From: Argentina anserina
Lineage: Eukaryota; Streptophyta; Magnoliopsida; Rosales; Rosaceae
Reading direction: 5' to 3'
DNA: 64,000 bases
Assembly (NCBI RefSeq): GCF_933775445.1
Contig: NC_065872.1
Location: forward strand, 12,834,001-12,898,000
In this document: piece by piece, positions 12,501-24,192 of the stretch
Layout of the letters: the number at the start of each line of letters is the position of its first letter
Position numbering within the stretch: position 1 is the first letter of the stretch
Translations under genes and position numbers: made by a program
Notes under the pieces: generated by a model
The model's input: only the letters and a program-made list of their open reading frames with translations
What the model was told of the DNA's origin: nothing
Database searches by the model: none

Positions 12501-14095
12501 TTGTTTCGTTCTCCCCCTACAATCTAACAGTTGAAAATGATATTGCTAAAACCTTTTTGTTAAATATACTGTAATTGTATGTCATACTTGCAACTGTCAA
12601 GTACTTGTTGTGCTGTAGAACCTCAGGTCCAATTTGTTGCTTTCTGTCTTTGGCTTTTCCAATACTTCCCCATACTCTTTAGCTGGAATTTTCAGTGTCA
12701 GTCTTACGTTATTATCTCAGTGAGTGTAAGTTCATCGATCTCAAGGTTAGATTGAAAACATCAAGACAGGTCCCGCCTTTTCTCATGGGAGCTATAGTCA
12801 CAACACGCTCTATTGTGATGAGCACACTATCAATTTACTGTGGCAAAAATGCCGATTTGCACCCCAAACTTGGTCTTAATTGTCAATTTGCACCCCGAAC
12901 TTTCATTTGAGTCAATTTACCTCCTAAACTTGGTAAAAATTGCCGATTTGCACCATATCCGTTAAATTTAATGTTTTCAATCCAATTTTAAGTCATATGT
13001 CATGCATTTAAGGGACAATATTGTCATTATATATTTATTCATATTTAATAATGAAATAAATTAATAAAATTACTTAGGATGAACACTTGCTACAATGTTT
13101 GTTTTTTCGAAACATGTTATTGATTTATATATTTATTATTTTATGTGATATAGTATGTTAAAAGATATTAGAAAAATATAAATAAATAAATACATTAAAA
13201 ATTAAAAATAAATGTGTGTTCCGAGAGAATTACTATTCTACCATTGTGTGTGTCTTAGTCTTATTATGTTTTCTGTTAGAGATAGATTCACATCTCTGTA
13301 ATAGATTAGGACTCCGAATCCTACGGGATTGTGGTTATGTAATGCCTATATATTGGTCTCATTATCAATCAATAAACAGTTACGTTCTGTTCTATTACGT
13401 CGTTATTATTCTCATTTTGTTTCTCCTCCAACAATGTTTACATATAAAAATATATTTATACACAACACATTATATTTGAATGGGTGGGTATGTTAGATAT
13501 ATAATTCAAAGTATGGTTAAGTATGTAGAAAAAAAATGTAAATAAATAATTTGATTAACAAAATAATCTTCATTTTAAAGAATATTTTTCTTTGTTTTAA
13601 GAAAAACATAAATAGAAAATGACAACATTACCCCTCATGTGCATGACATGTGACGCAAAATTGCAATTTTTACCAAGTTTAGGAGGTAAATTGACTCAAA
13701 TACAAGTTCGGGGTGCAAATCGACAATTTCAGCCAAGTTTGAGGTGTAGTTTGGCAATTTTGCCATTTACTGTCGTCTCCATTTGCCTGGAGGGTAACTT
13801 TGTCTACAAATTGGAATTCCACATATCATCAAGAAATATGCATTCATTTCTCAGTTTAATAAATAAATATGGTCTGCAATTCATGATGTGCATTTAGTCG
13901 ATTAATAATTTACCTAACTTTAGTTTAATAAAAAACATATGCCTTGTTCAAAGCCATCTTTGCTAGGTTATTCTACTCTTAATATGTCTGCTGTCTGCTG
14001 CTCCAGGAGGAGGCACATCAGCTTGCAGTGATGATGAGGGTTCGTTTGATTCTGACGATCCAGCATGGATCCAGGCTTCTCATGTGTTGGTGTAA
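9504..14095 (+). CDS. TSR3: TSR3, 18S rRNA aminocarboxypropyltransferase, body of about 214 aa
   Basis: Transfers the aminocarboxypropyl group of S-adenosylmethionine to a hypermodified uridine of 18S rRNA late in small-subunit maturation. Exons 9501-9539, 9727-9792, 10400-10440, 10710-10846, 11586-11676, 12018-12089, 12351-12463 and 14007-14095 stay in one frame. Key blocks are [79 protein letters not shown] and [12 protein letters not shown], followed by an acidic Ser/Asp tail. The intron after exon 9727-9792 uses a GC donor (aaa|gcaagt). I start at the ATG at 9504 because the usual N-terminal extension appears broken. Introns carry a GC-rich foldback element and a Mutator-type MITE. Whether the protein is made is uncertain. 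Confidence 0.8.
10978..11303. mobile_element. GC-rich foldback element in a TSR3 intron
   Basis: A GC-rich block inserted between two TA microsatellites (ends near 10982 and 11313). Its left arm (about 10990-11145) is repeated inverted in its right arm (about 11160-11300). For example ccacactccccacctc (left) pairs with gaggtggggagtgtgg (right), and gtgccggcatgagctccat with atggagctccggccggcac. The short open frames here on both strands are a by-product of GC-richness and the palindrome. A transcript would fold into a long hairpin. Confidence 0.75.
12842..13764. mobile_element. Mutator-type MITE in the last TSR3 intron
   Basis: The element is bounded by ggcaaaaatgcc and ggcaattttgcc. Its inverted terminal arms of roughly 120 bp are built from gatttgcaccccaaacttgg and its reverse complement. 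It is flanked by an exact 9-bp duplication atttactgt (12833-12841 and 13765-13773), the size typical of Mutator-like transposition. No transposase is encoded. A likely solo LTR is nested inside. Confidence 0.88.
13217..13433 (+). repeat. Possible small solo LTR nested in the MITE
   Basis: A 217-bp segment that interrupts the AT-rich MITE core. It starts TGTTCCGAGAG and ends CTCCAACA, giving the TG...CA ends of an LTR. The inside holds a TATA-like stretch (cctatatattgg) and an AATAAA-like signal (caataaacag). The 5-bp flanks atgtg and atgtt match at four of five bases. No paired LTR or internal region was found, so a solo LTR or TRIM remnant is inferred. Confidence 0.45.
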
Positions 14096-14767
14096 GATGG
14101 GTTTTGGTGTTCTATGTATCATGCCATGACTCCCATGAGAGTCTTTTGTTCTTGCTTTCTGTGTATCAAGCTTCGGCAAACATTCCTTGAACATGTCTCT
14201 AATTTTGAAAATTACAGGGTGGTTTCCCCGTAGGACTATGAAATGCTCATGACTCATGAGAAACTGTCATAAAAGTGCTTTATATCAGTCTCATTGATTG
14301 TGCAGAACAACGGTACACATACGCTCACAAGCTGCAGTATATTACTGTACAACATAAGAAGGGGGGAGATAGCTCAGGCGCTACTTGATGAAGCACAAAT
14401 CAATTTCATTCTTCATTCACAGTAGCGGCAAATTGATGAACCATAGTAGAAATAGAAAGGCACTCTAAGATGACCCCCTACGAAAAAGTCTCGTGATAGA
14501 CTTGGTACATAGGTCGGTCATTGTCCTCTATCTTTTGTCGAAAGTTCAAGCTAATGTGTCTTGATGATCCCTTTGACGAAAAATATCCTTTTCAGAGGTT
14601 TAGAGGCCCAAGACTCGAGACACAAAATTAGATTAAAATAAAATAAAAAATCCCTTAAAACTCCTAGACTAGAGTAGAAAACGTACAAAGTGGAACTCAA
14701 TCAGCACAGCTTAAGCTGCGTATAATGAATGATTCAGTAAGATCATTCTTCTCAAACACACTCGTAT
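14096..14767. other. TSR3 3' flank; nothing recognised
   Basis: No coding or repeat feature could be supported here. Confidence 0.4.
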
Positions 14768-15176
14768 GGCGTGTTTACTTCACGGGAATGGAATTGTATT
14801 TCCCCATAATCGATTTTCATTCCAGTGTTTATTTGCACAAGGGAATGAGAATTGTGGTGGGGCCCACCTTATAAATTCGGAAAGGATTTCGGGATAAACC
14901 CGGATTTATATTTTGGAGGAGGGATGTCGAAATCGGAGGAGGAATGGATTTGTGGTGGGGTCCATCTTCTAAACTCGAAAATATCCTCATATTTTTAATA
15001 AATTACAAACCTACCCAACGCCAATTGTAATTTAGTAATCAATCTAGATTTAATTACAACTCTTTATTATAAATAAACAACAACAATCGTAATTAGTTTC
15101 ATTCTTATTCCTCCTATATTATTCTATTTCGTCTCCCATTCTTTCCGATTCCATTCCAAATAAGTAAACATGTTCT
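14768..15176. mobile_element. Short TIR element (MITE), family unclear
   Basis: The left end gcgtgtttacttcacgggaa and the right end ttccaaataagtaaacatg are imperfect inverted repeats of about 28 bp that continue into ggaatggaat on both sides. The interior is AT-rich and non-coding. I could not fix the target duplication. The layout resembles Tourist/Harbinger-type MITEs, but that is a guess. Confidence 0.5.
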
Positions 15177-15991
15177 GAAGTCTTAAGCTAAGAGTTATGG
15201 GTCAGTTTGCTCTCACATGAGATGAAGATAATTTAATTGTTTTGGATTTTGGACTTTAGACTTTGGAGAAAGTTGTGTATAGTTAAAATTTACACCAATT
15301 TAAAACTATAAAAGTAAAAGAGTAACTAAAAGAAATCTATATTGCTCTTAGTACTATTTGGTCTAGTGACATCAGTCTCTCCTCATAAGTAAGAGGTCGT
15401 GAGTTTAACTCATAACAAACTCGTTGTATTTGGAACAACTGATAGGAGTCATAGGCCAGCAATAGTTTGCTATTTTCTCATATTTAATGTCATTGAATGC
15501 AGTCCTAACGTTTTACTCTTATTGATAGTATCCTCACACTTTCCTCACGTTGCAGATGTTCTGTTTTGGAGTTTAATCACTCATGATTCATGAAATACTT
15601 CAGTGATTACATATGCTATGTGCTACAATTTAGGTTCAAACGAATGTTGCTCTCCTCTGAAAACAAATCAAGGTGCTCAATTATATTTGGGACCAAATTT
15701 ACAAAGATGATGGTATGGTTTGCTCAATCAAATTCTGAAAACAATTGTGCGCAACAATGGGGCAACCGTAAGAATAGGAAATGCTTAAAAAGAAGTATGA
15801 GTACAAATTGGCGTGTGCATGATTTGATTATAATATAGAATTGATTGAACATATGCCAAATTTCACTGTCCAACATGCTCCAGTACCATGGTGAATTTTG
15901 GAAACACAAGCACCAGACACCAAACATCACAAGACCTAGTGTATGCTAGGAGAATAATGAAACCAAATAAATTGAACGAGGAACACCTATA
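15177..15991. other. Spacer with a SINE-like box-B sequence
   Basis: No gene was seen. Around 15358-15420 the text taagaggtcgtgagtttaac resembles the degenerate RNA polymerase III B box of plant SINEs. No box A, poly-A tail or flanking duplication could be confirmed, so no SINE is claimed. Confidence 0.25.
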
Positions 15992-16948
15992 TTAGTTTTC
16001 ATAATATTTCTGTTGTTCTTTTGCTCTCTTTCGAGCTAAAAAGCGCTCCTTTGCAGCAGCCACCGCATCTTCACCTCTTTTATGATGATTAACCTTTGGT
16101 TGATCTGCTGGCTGCAGTTCAGCTGCCAATTTTTCCACAGTTGATGTGTTTGAAGCTGGCTTCTCCTCAGAGGGTTCAACAGTTTCGGACATAGTTGTAT
16201 CTTCACCTTCATCCCCCTCCCTCACCCTTGGTGATCCAACAACTTCTCCCTGTTCAAGTTTTACTGGCTTCATTAAATCCACCTGTTCCGACTGGACTAC
16301 TTCAGCCGGGTTCTGAACCTTTATTTCAGCCGGGTTCTCTACCTTTATTAATTCAGCCTGCTTCTCTTTCCTTAACTTGGCGTCTTCTGCACCAAAAGCA
16401 ACATTTTTTTGAAGGTTGAAATAAAATTCACTCAGATCTGTCTTCTTAGTAACATCATCTTTCTCCTCCCGTAGTTCACGAAGTCGTTCTTCCTCCATCC
16501 ATTTTGCATTTTCTGCAAGTTTCTTTTTGTAAGCCTTTGTGACAAATTTATCCTTATCTGCATATAGGTGATCTTCTTGACTTCGCTCTTTTGCAAGCTT
16601 TCTTTCAAAAACTATCTCTTGTTCTCGATTCCGTTCTTCTGCTTTTTTCATTATATGCTGAATATATCTTGGCTTTCTCTCTACTTGTTCTTGCGCACGA
16701 GGTTGTATGGCTTTCTGTTTCATATCATCATAAACACCATCATAGTCAAACACTGATGGGTCCTGCTCCAGTGCTTTTTTCTTCTGCTCCTCAATATCCC
16801 TGACTGACTTGTTCTTGGTAGCATGTCGAGAAATTTCTCTCTCAACATCATTGTCATCATCATCACCAAAACCGGCAGGTTTAGAAAGAGGAAGCCTAGT
16901 GGGCTGCTTCTTCTGCTGCGGCCTTAGGTTCAACCCATACTTACTCAT
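15992..16948 (-). CDS. Nuclear speckle splicing regulatory protein 1-like (NSRP1/CCDC55), 318 aa
   Basis: Predicted nuclear-speckle protein modulating alternative splicing. The whole CDS is one exon; the ATG at 16948 begins MSKYGLNLRPQQKK, the family's signature N-terminus. It is followed by a Gly-Asp-rich patch (GFGDDDDNDVEREI) and the conserved core DPSVFDYDGVYDDMK with KPRYIQHIMKKAEERNREQE and HLYADKDKFVTKAYKKKL. A charged coiled coil continues to residue ~215. The C-terminus ends in a basic EDAVAAAKERFLARKRAKEQ segment. A 5'-UTR intron of about 1.04 kb is supported by a donor at 18034/18033 (cag|gtgag) and an acceptor before 16991. The gene is divergent from the ACINUS-like gene. Confidence 0.9.
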   Translation of the reverse strand: MSKYGLNLRPQQKKQPTRLPLSKPAGFGDDDDNDVEREISRHATKNKSVRDIEEQKKKALEQDPSVFDYDGVYDDMKQKAIQPRAQEQVERKPRYIQHIMKKAEERNREQEIVFERKLAKERSQEDHLYADKDKFVTKAYKKKLAENAKWMEEERLRELREEKDDVTKKTDLSEFYFNLQKNVAFGAEDAKLRKEKQAELIKVENPAEIKVQNPAEVVQSEQVDLMKPVKLEQGEVVGSPRVREGDEGEDTTMSETVEPSEEKPASNTSTVEKLAAELQPADQPKVNHHKRGEDAVAAAKERFLARKRAKEQQKYYEN

Positions 16949-18115
16949 TTTCGTCTTGTGCAGCAAGTCCAATTGGTAGGAGTAGGAGGCCCTGCATTCA
17001 AGTTTCAATCCACAAAGAATTTAGTTAAGGTAAAGTAACCTTTAGAATATGAGAATCTATAAAAACAACTTTCACACCAAGCTTTTGAGTTCAAACTCTT
17101 GCTACTCTGAACCTATTTCTATCATGCTTAAACAGTTGAATGTGGCATACGGCAACAATTTACACAAACCTTTCTCTTTTGCACCCTATCTGCTTTAATG
17201 GAACTTTTATTGCTGATTATTAGGTCATGGTAATGTTTCTATACCAACTTCTAATATATATTTTTCACTATGCGCAACCCTTAGTAAATCTATGACATCT
17301 CAAAACACAAGACGAAAAGCCACCAAAAACTGAAAAATAATGAATTGACTGAATTTTTTTCAGTTTTAGCAAAACTAAGAAGTACACTGTAACCTAGAGA
17401 GGACCAACTTATAATTATCCTGGATACCTCACATCGTAAACAATCAACCTGATATAGCATCAGTAGGATAGTCATCACCTAAGACACATGCATTCCAAGT
17501 CACTATTAACAACATCACCTATCATCCGACTAAGCCTATGTTATCGCCATTGCATCATGTCCTAATTCATCTAGACCAATGTCTGGAGACAGACCACACA
17601 CAACTCGAAAACAACCAATTCAATGGAAGTGCAAACCCTAAACCCTAAAGCTCCGGAGTTGCATTAGTAAAACAATCTGGCATACTAATATAATACATTG
17701 GGAGCCTCATATCCAAAAACCAAAAGACTTTGCAACTCAATGCAGTACAATTTATAACCCCTTCATAACTAAACTGATTAAAAAGCAAAAGAACTAGGGT
17801 TTTGAACCTGTAAACAACCCCTTTATCCAAACCAACCCAATTTTCCAACTTTCCAATCAGGGTAGTTCTAAATTAAACTCAATTTTTCTGGGTCTCAACT
17901 ATCGAACACCAATTTCACCAAAAACAACACACAATCGAAATTCCCAAATCAAAATTTCACTGAAATTAAACACACGATTACTTAATTGATTCGAAATTGT
18001 TGACTAAATTCGTGAAAATAGATAAAAACTCACCTGCGGTGGCTAAACGACGTCGCTTCCTTCAACGGTTACAGCTTCCGACGAAGAATCAAAGAGAACA
18101 AAAGAAACTGAAATC

Positions 18116-18135
18116 GGGGGGGGGGGGGGGGGGGG
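18116..18135. repeat. 20-base G homopolymer
   Basis: An uninterrupted run of 20 G on the plus strand, so a C run in the presumed 5'-UTR exon of the NSRP1-like gene just upstream of its splice donor. Its exact length may be a sequencing artefact. Confidence 0.95.
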
Positions 18136-18330
18136 TGTTCCTTCTTCCTCTCCCCGTAAGATTTCGCCTCCTGATGGGCCTGGTATTGACCCGACCCGAA
18201 TCCTTCTCACAAACCAATTAGGATACCGCACGTAGGATGAACCTTACGCGAGGGCATTTTGGGAAAGACGGAGCAAAAAAAGAGTCGTATTTTAAGATGG
18301 AAACCTCTCTCTCTTTGTGCTTCTCTCATC
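18136..18330. promoter_or_regulatory. Probable bidirectional promoter (NSRP1-like / ACINUS-like)
   Basis: The two genes are transcribed away from each other and their leader exons begin only about 200-300 bp apart. CT-rich and GA-rich tracts flank the interval, as is common in TATA-less plant housekeeping promoters. No transcription start can be fixed from sequence alone. Confidence 0.4.
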
Positions 18331-18862
18331 CTTTCACAAACTCTAAAATCTCTTATTTGGTTTTAATTCGAAACCCTAGAAAAGCAAAAGTCCCCCAAAT
18401 TTCAGAGAGGAAACCAATTTGAAACCCCAGAAATAGATTCGATTTTGCTCTGCCTCTCTCTCTCTCTCTCATTGATTTTACATTTTTTTTTTTTGCGTTT
18501 TTTGATTTCAGGGATTACGAGATTCGCTGAATTTAAGCGCTGGGTTTTGGTTGTTCTGGGTTTTGTGTTGGATGCTGGTGATGATTTCTCTAATGATGGG
18601 TTTTGTCTTGTCAAATTAGGGTTTTCAATTTTTGAACACATCTACTTCTCTTTTTTCTCCGTAGCCATTGAAGACGACGCTGCGAAAGCCCGACATTATT
18701 GTGAGTATTGATTACTTAATCCCTTTTTCAATTGGGAATTTGTAATGCATTGTGTAAATTAGGGTTTTGGTAATATGGCTTTTGGGGCTTTGTTGATGAA
18801 TGTGTCAATTGTATTGAATGTTGAATTCTTGGTCTTATATTACCATTACATTTTGTTGTATT

Positions 18863-19555
18863 CAGGCCCGGCCCTGCCCCAGGGCGATTGCACGGGGCAT
18901 TACATAAAAGGGGCTTGCAATCCATGTTTAAATGTATATGTAGAGTTAGATGTAATTGGAACAATAAGGAGAGTAGAGTAGCTTAACCCCAAGTGCTAGG
19001 TCTCATAATTACACACTATTCTCTTTCACTACAATCTACAATTTGATATGCATATAGTAAAAACCAATATCTTATTACTTTTTTCCTAGATGATATATAT
19101 CAAAGAAATTTGACCGGTCTCTCCATCTTTTAAAATCTTAAAATTGAACAATTTTCTTTTAAATTTAGGTTGTAATAGTTATTTAATCAGTCCATTCGTT
19201 CTAATCTTTTTTTTTAATCTCTCAAACGTTTTATGTTTCTTTTATCCTTATATTATCTCTATATAAGATTAGATTTTAATATTTTTCTGTAGTCTAACAA
19301 GTACAAGGCAATTGGAAAATGCAAGTAGCTGTCTTGATGAGGATTTCACATTGCATAGCAACACAAAATTGAGGCATAAGTCGTGTATCTTATCGGATAG
19401 AAATTAGGTTTGAAATTAGCCTCCTAACTCGTTTTATATCTAATTAAAAACATAGAGGTGAATAAATAAACATTTTGTATGCATTTTAATGGTTTGCCAT
19501 TGGGGCACCAATTTTTTTTTCGCACTGGGCATCAAAATTCTCAGGACCGGCCCTG
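18863..19555. mobile_element. hAT-type non-autonomous element in the ACINUS 5'-UTR intron
   Basis: The start caggcccggccctg and the end caggaccggccctg are each near-palindromic and inverted relative to one another, a terminus seen in plant hAT elements. Flanks gttgtatt (18855-18862) and gttgtagt (19556-19563) match at seven of eight bases, consistent with an 8-bp duplication. There is no transposase frame. It lies in the leader intron, upstream of the coding start. Confidence 0.75.
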
Positions 19556-19764
19556 GTTGTAGTATGATTAAAGCCTAGCTTTTCAAGGAGCTACCGATTT
19601 GTGCATGTCTCGATTGTATAATCTTTCTGTATGCTGTGGTTTTTTCTTGCTGTTTTGTGTATTTAGAATTGTATTTGCTGCTTGTTGTGATGGGATAATT
19701 GATTTTGATTTGGTTATATATATTTTTTTTTATCAGGGTTGAAGGTGAGTTTCGGTGGGAAAAG

Positions 19765-22638
19765 ATGTCTTCGCCGTATCCCAAACTTGACAATCGAACA
19801 ATTGATCAGTGGAAGGTTACAGAGTTGAAAGAAGAGCTCAAGAGGCGCAAATTGACAACTAAGGGTTTGAAGGATGATTTGATCAAACGTTTAAATGAGG
19901 CGATTCTAGTTGAAAGGGAAAATGCCGTGAGGCTTGAGAGGGAAAATGCAGAGAGGCTTGAGAGGGAAAATGCCGAGAGGCTTGAGAGGGAAAATGCCGA
20001 GAGGCAGGAGAGGGAAAATGCTGAGAGGCTGGAGAGGGAAAATGCCAAGAGTCTTGAACGGGAAAATGCTAAGATTATAGAGGGTGGTGGTGGGAAAGTG
20101 AATAATGGTTTTGATGTGAATGAGGAGCCACTTGCAATGGATGCTAAAAATGTTGTCATTGATGGCAGTGCAGCAGCACTGAATCAAGGCACTATTGAAG
20201 TGGATTATGTTCTTGTGGATAAACATGATGCTGCTATTGGTGGAGAAGAGCTGAAGTTGCAATCTGCTACTGTTGAAACCACTGTTTCAGTCACTGAGAA
20301 TGTGGTAGCATCTTTTGATTTAGGTGGGCAAGGTTCACAGAACACTGAAGCAAACAAGACGAATGAGGATTCAAAGCCCCAGCTGGAGAATGAGGATCCA
20401 GAGCCCATGCAGGAGAGTCTGGATTCAAAGCCCCAGTTGGAGAATGTTGATCCTAAGCCTCAGCTGGAAAGTGAGAGTTTAGATGATACACCCAAGGATG
20501 CCATGCTCAACTCTTCTTCCCCAAACTACCAGGTATCTGAGGTCAGCACTGTTTTAGGGTCTGAAGTAAAATATGATTATATTTCTACTGATAGTGTGTC
20601 AATTAATGAAAAGATTGAACTAAAGGATAATATAATTGCTGATCATGTCAAAATAGAATTAGATGTTAAACCGGAGATGGTGGAACCATCATCCAGTGCT
20701 GTTGTCCCAGTCAATGGTGATTCACATCCAATGGATGTTGAAGAGCCACCTGAGAGCAAGGCATCTGTTACAGAGAGAGATGATAATTATGATACTAATG
20801 CAGACATTAGCCAGAAAAATGATACTGCGGATGTGGGTTACTCAGAAAAATTAAATTTAGAGAGAAGTTCTGGAGATGATTCTATGGAAGAGGATGTGCT
20901 GGACAGTAAACAAATTGATTCGAAGTATAACTCTGATTATGTGGGAGAAGATAGGGTTGAGAAAACCGAAGATCCTATTGCAATGGAGGACGGCCATGTT
21001 GATGTTGTGGGAGATGATATTTCTTCTGAAAAAGTGGATACTAGTGTTGATGACAGGAATCATCCAGCTCTTCCTGCTGAGAAAAGAAAGCTTAATGGTG
21101 AGTTGCATCTGAGTTTATTGATTAGTTTTACTTCAACCTATTGGTTACATCTTTTCTTTGAACCTTTCATATAGTTGCTATTAGATTTCTGCATGGAATT
21201 CAAATAAGATTAATATCTTGTATTCTTATAGTGGACTTGTTGATGCGGTTTATGGTATTTTCTCTGAAAAACTAGTAGTCTTTTTGGTTTTCTTTTGGTA
21301 AGTAGGATATTGGAGTGCTAAGAGATCATATTCTAGTTATGTTTTACAAATGTTTTTGGATAATGTTCTCTGAAAGATTGCAATACTTTGTTAGTATTCT
21401 GTTTAGGAAGGAATTTGGTGGTACTTGAAACGGGCTAGTATTAAGTCTATCAAAATCTAGGCTCTTCCTCAGACTTTTTGTCTTGCAAAGTATACTTGCA
21501 TTCTACATCAATTCACAGGCATTTTTATCACCTGTTATTTTATAGCTCCTCGTCTTTTGATTATGATGATACTTGTTTCATCCTTCATATAGATAAATCA
21601 GCAGTTGGAACCAATGAGCCTGCTGTTAAAAGGCGCAGGTGGAATTCTGAAAGCTTAAAAGTTCCTGAGTCACAAAACTCAATTCAAACACCCACCACCA
21701 CACCCAAAGATACTTCTCAAACCCCTGTTCTGAAACACAACTTTTCAAGATCGAACTCTACAATGAGTGAGAATATTCTGAAGGAACGTGTTGGTGAGTA
21801 TTTTATCTTCTTGTTGAGTTTGAAAATTTTCAGTAGCACCAGTCCTTATGTCTTTTTTTGTTGCAGTTCCTCCATCTCAGAAACCACCAACTAATTCTCT
21901 AAAGATTGATAATTTCTTGAGGCCTTTCACCCTAAAAGCTGTTCAAGAACTTCTTGGGAAAACTGGAAAGTTTACTGATTTCTGGATGGACCACATCAAG
22001 ACCCATTGCTTTGTTACCGTAAGATCTCTTGCTTTCACTTTTGTTGTAGAAAAATTATGTCATCCATTTGTGATTAATTATTTATAACTAATACTGGCTA
22101 TAACAGTGGTGATCTCCTCGTTTGATTTTAGATTAACTTTGTACATATATTTGGAACTTGTGTGTTGATGCAGTATTCATCCATGGAAGAGGCTGTGGAG
22201 ACACGGAATGCTGTGTATAACTTGCAGTGGCCTACCAATGGAGGGCGCCTCTTAGTGGCGGACTTTGTTGATCCTCAGGAAGTACAAGCCCGAGTTCAGA
22301 ATCCTCAGACTCCTGTTACTCCGGTTAGCGCGCCTGTTGCTCCATCTCCTTCACAGCATCAGCCTTCACCTCGTCTATCTAGGCAGCAACTGCAGCAAAA
22401 GCTTCCACCACCCCCTTCTCTCCCCCCTCCACCACCCTTGTCTAGTCTTCCCCCAGCAAGGGAGCGCCTTCCTCTGCCTCCCCCACCTCCTCTGTTGGAG
22501 AAAGTTGATCCTCCCATTGTCACTTTGGATGATCTCTTCCGAAAAACTAAAGCAACCCCTCGAATCTATTACTTACCTTTGTCCAAAGAACAAGTAGAGG
22601 CAAAACTTGCAGCAGGGGGAAGAAACCCCAAGCTCTAG
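19765..22638 (+). CDS. ACINUS-like protein: SAP domain, RNA-binding region and RSB motif, 716 aa
   Basis: Plant homologue of ACINUS, the ASAP-complex scaffold that links the exon-junction complex, splicing and chromatin. Exons 19765-21097, 21593-21793, 21867-22018 and 22174-22638 total 2151 nt. Residues ~10-45 form a SAP DNA-binding domain (WKVTELKEELKRRKLTTKGL, then KDDLIKRLNEAI). Next come a Glu/Arg/Asn heptad repeat and a long acidic disordered region, then a basic KRRRWNSE patch. The RRM-like region begins NFLRPFTLKAVQELLGKTGK and continues with a proline-rich linker. The C-terminal RSB motif (TLDDLFRKTKATPRIYYLPL) binds RNPS1/SR45 and SAP18. The start ATG at 19765 follows a 5'-UTR intron ending at about 19737. 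Confidence 0.92.
19911..20073 (+). repeat. Coding minisatellite, 21-bp unit (ERENAxR-L heptads)
   Basis: About seven to eight tandem 21-bp units encode ERENAERL-type heptads inside the ACINUS-like CDS directly after the SAP domain. The units are almost identical at nucleotide level, suggesting recent expansion. A heptad with regular Leu and alternating Glu/Arg would form a charged helix or coiled coil. Confidence 0.9.
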
Positions 22639-24192
22639 GACTTGCCAGTTCATGCTCTTCACGGTTTCTAATGGGTTTGGTTACTGTTAGATAGGGGTAT
22701 GTATGGTTTTGAACTCTGCTTTATGTTTAGGGCCCGAGGCCAAGTTTAGTGTTAGAAATTTCCAAACACTGAGCTATCTTTATGAGTTTATGGATCCAAT
22801 GTATCATCATTTAGACTTGAGTTTAGCTGGTGGCTGTAACTTCTATTGAACAAATCTTTCTTAAATTGATGAATGTAGGACATGCTCATGTTTTCCATAA
22901 TTTTCCGTGGTCAGTCAAGATTTGACTTGATCTGAGCTGCTCTTGTTTTGATAACAGTCGTGCAGACGTGCACATCGTAAATGTACTTGTTTTTTTTATA
23001 ACTGTAAGGCTCAAATCTATGATCTTACTTTAGCAAGCGTACAAAGTTTACCAAGAGTGAAATATAAGGTCCTCACAATAGTTCTATTAACCAAGGTGGT
23101 AGCAGAATCACTTGGTACAAGTAACAACATATAACATGTAATCTACAAATGTAGGTTTTAATGATGAACCAAGTAATCTATTAAACCCTTATAGAAGATA
23201 TTACCGTTACCTAGGACTTAATTTGTGTGTAACAAATAGTATCTAGAGTAAAATAAACAGGATTCACCCATGCATAACTTAGGTGAGGGACACTGAGATC
23301 TAAACGACCCCCTTGCCCTTATTAGGGCTAAACAATGTTTTTTTGGAGATCAGGCCTAAAGACCCAATCCCCGAATTGAGCCCAATTAAGTTTTGAGTCT
23401 CCAAGCCACCGTCGCCTTCCCTGATACCAGCGAAATCCGACCAGTTTCCTCCACCCGTGCCGACGGAGCACATTCGTCACATAGCCAGACTTTCCTCAGC
23501 GGTACCCACCTCGAATCCAGCGTAGTCGATGTCATGATCACCAGCAACCCCGACATCTCTGATGCCACCTCATAGCAGCCATCTTTGATTCTGACTAGAA
23601 GCAGAATCATCTTTCCCGACTAAACCGGTCTTCCTCCATTCCCAAATTGAAATCAGTTCTTGGATCCAATTGGGGTCCTTGAAGCAACTAGATCGGAATC
23701 TGTGTGGCTTCGCTGGAGAAACCATTGCCGCTCCTAGCTTGTGTCACCACAAATTCGCCATGACTTGACATGAAGAGCTGGATGCCCACCACTCGTGATG
23801 TGAAACCTTGGTTTCGTTTCTAGAAAACACTTTGCAATTCACGGATCATCTTTTTACTCTTTTCAATTGAAGATTACAAAATTCTACTTCAAAAATTGAT
23901 CCCATAAAAGCACCTTAAGGTGCGTCTCATAAATTATTGAAACACACTACATTAAATACTCAGAACACTGACAGAGGTAAATCAGTACTGTAGAACTTAA
24001 CAATGATAATAAGCACATGTCCTCAACCACATAATATCTTGAGTTCACAAGCAAGACGGTTTGACTTCTTAACACGAGATCCTGCTACCAAAATGTCTGC
24101 TCAGAGGGACCATCTCCATCACCCTTGATCACGCACTGAATTTAGTTAATATATACGAATAGAGCTCTTAGCTAAAAAGGCATGACTGGCCT
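22639..24192. other. Spacer between convergent ACINUS-like and RAE1 genes
   Basis: Holds both 3' UTRs. A moderately GC-richer patch at about 23385-23790 has short frames on both strands without recognisable protein features; it could be a decayed repeat or gene fragment. Nothing firmer can be supported. Confidence 0.4.

Noticed and set aside
15358..15420. Possible SINE (box-B-like ggtcgtgagttt)
   Set aside because: No box A, poly-A or target duplication found; noted only as a weak resemblance in the spacer entry.
16195..16803. Plus-strand frames across the NSRP1-like gene
   Set aside because: Antisense of a clear coding exon.
19806..20262. Antisense frames of 117-118 aa with Ser/Phe or Ile/Pro repeats
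   Set aside because: They are the reverse strand of the ACINUS heptad minisatellite.
23386..23610. Pair of overlapping frames on opposite strands in a GC-richer patch
   Set aside because: No recognisable domain, splice context or start; more likely a decayed repeat.
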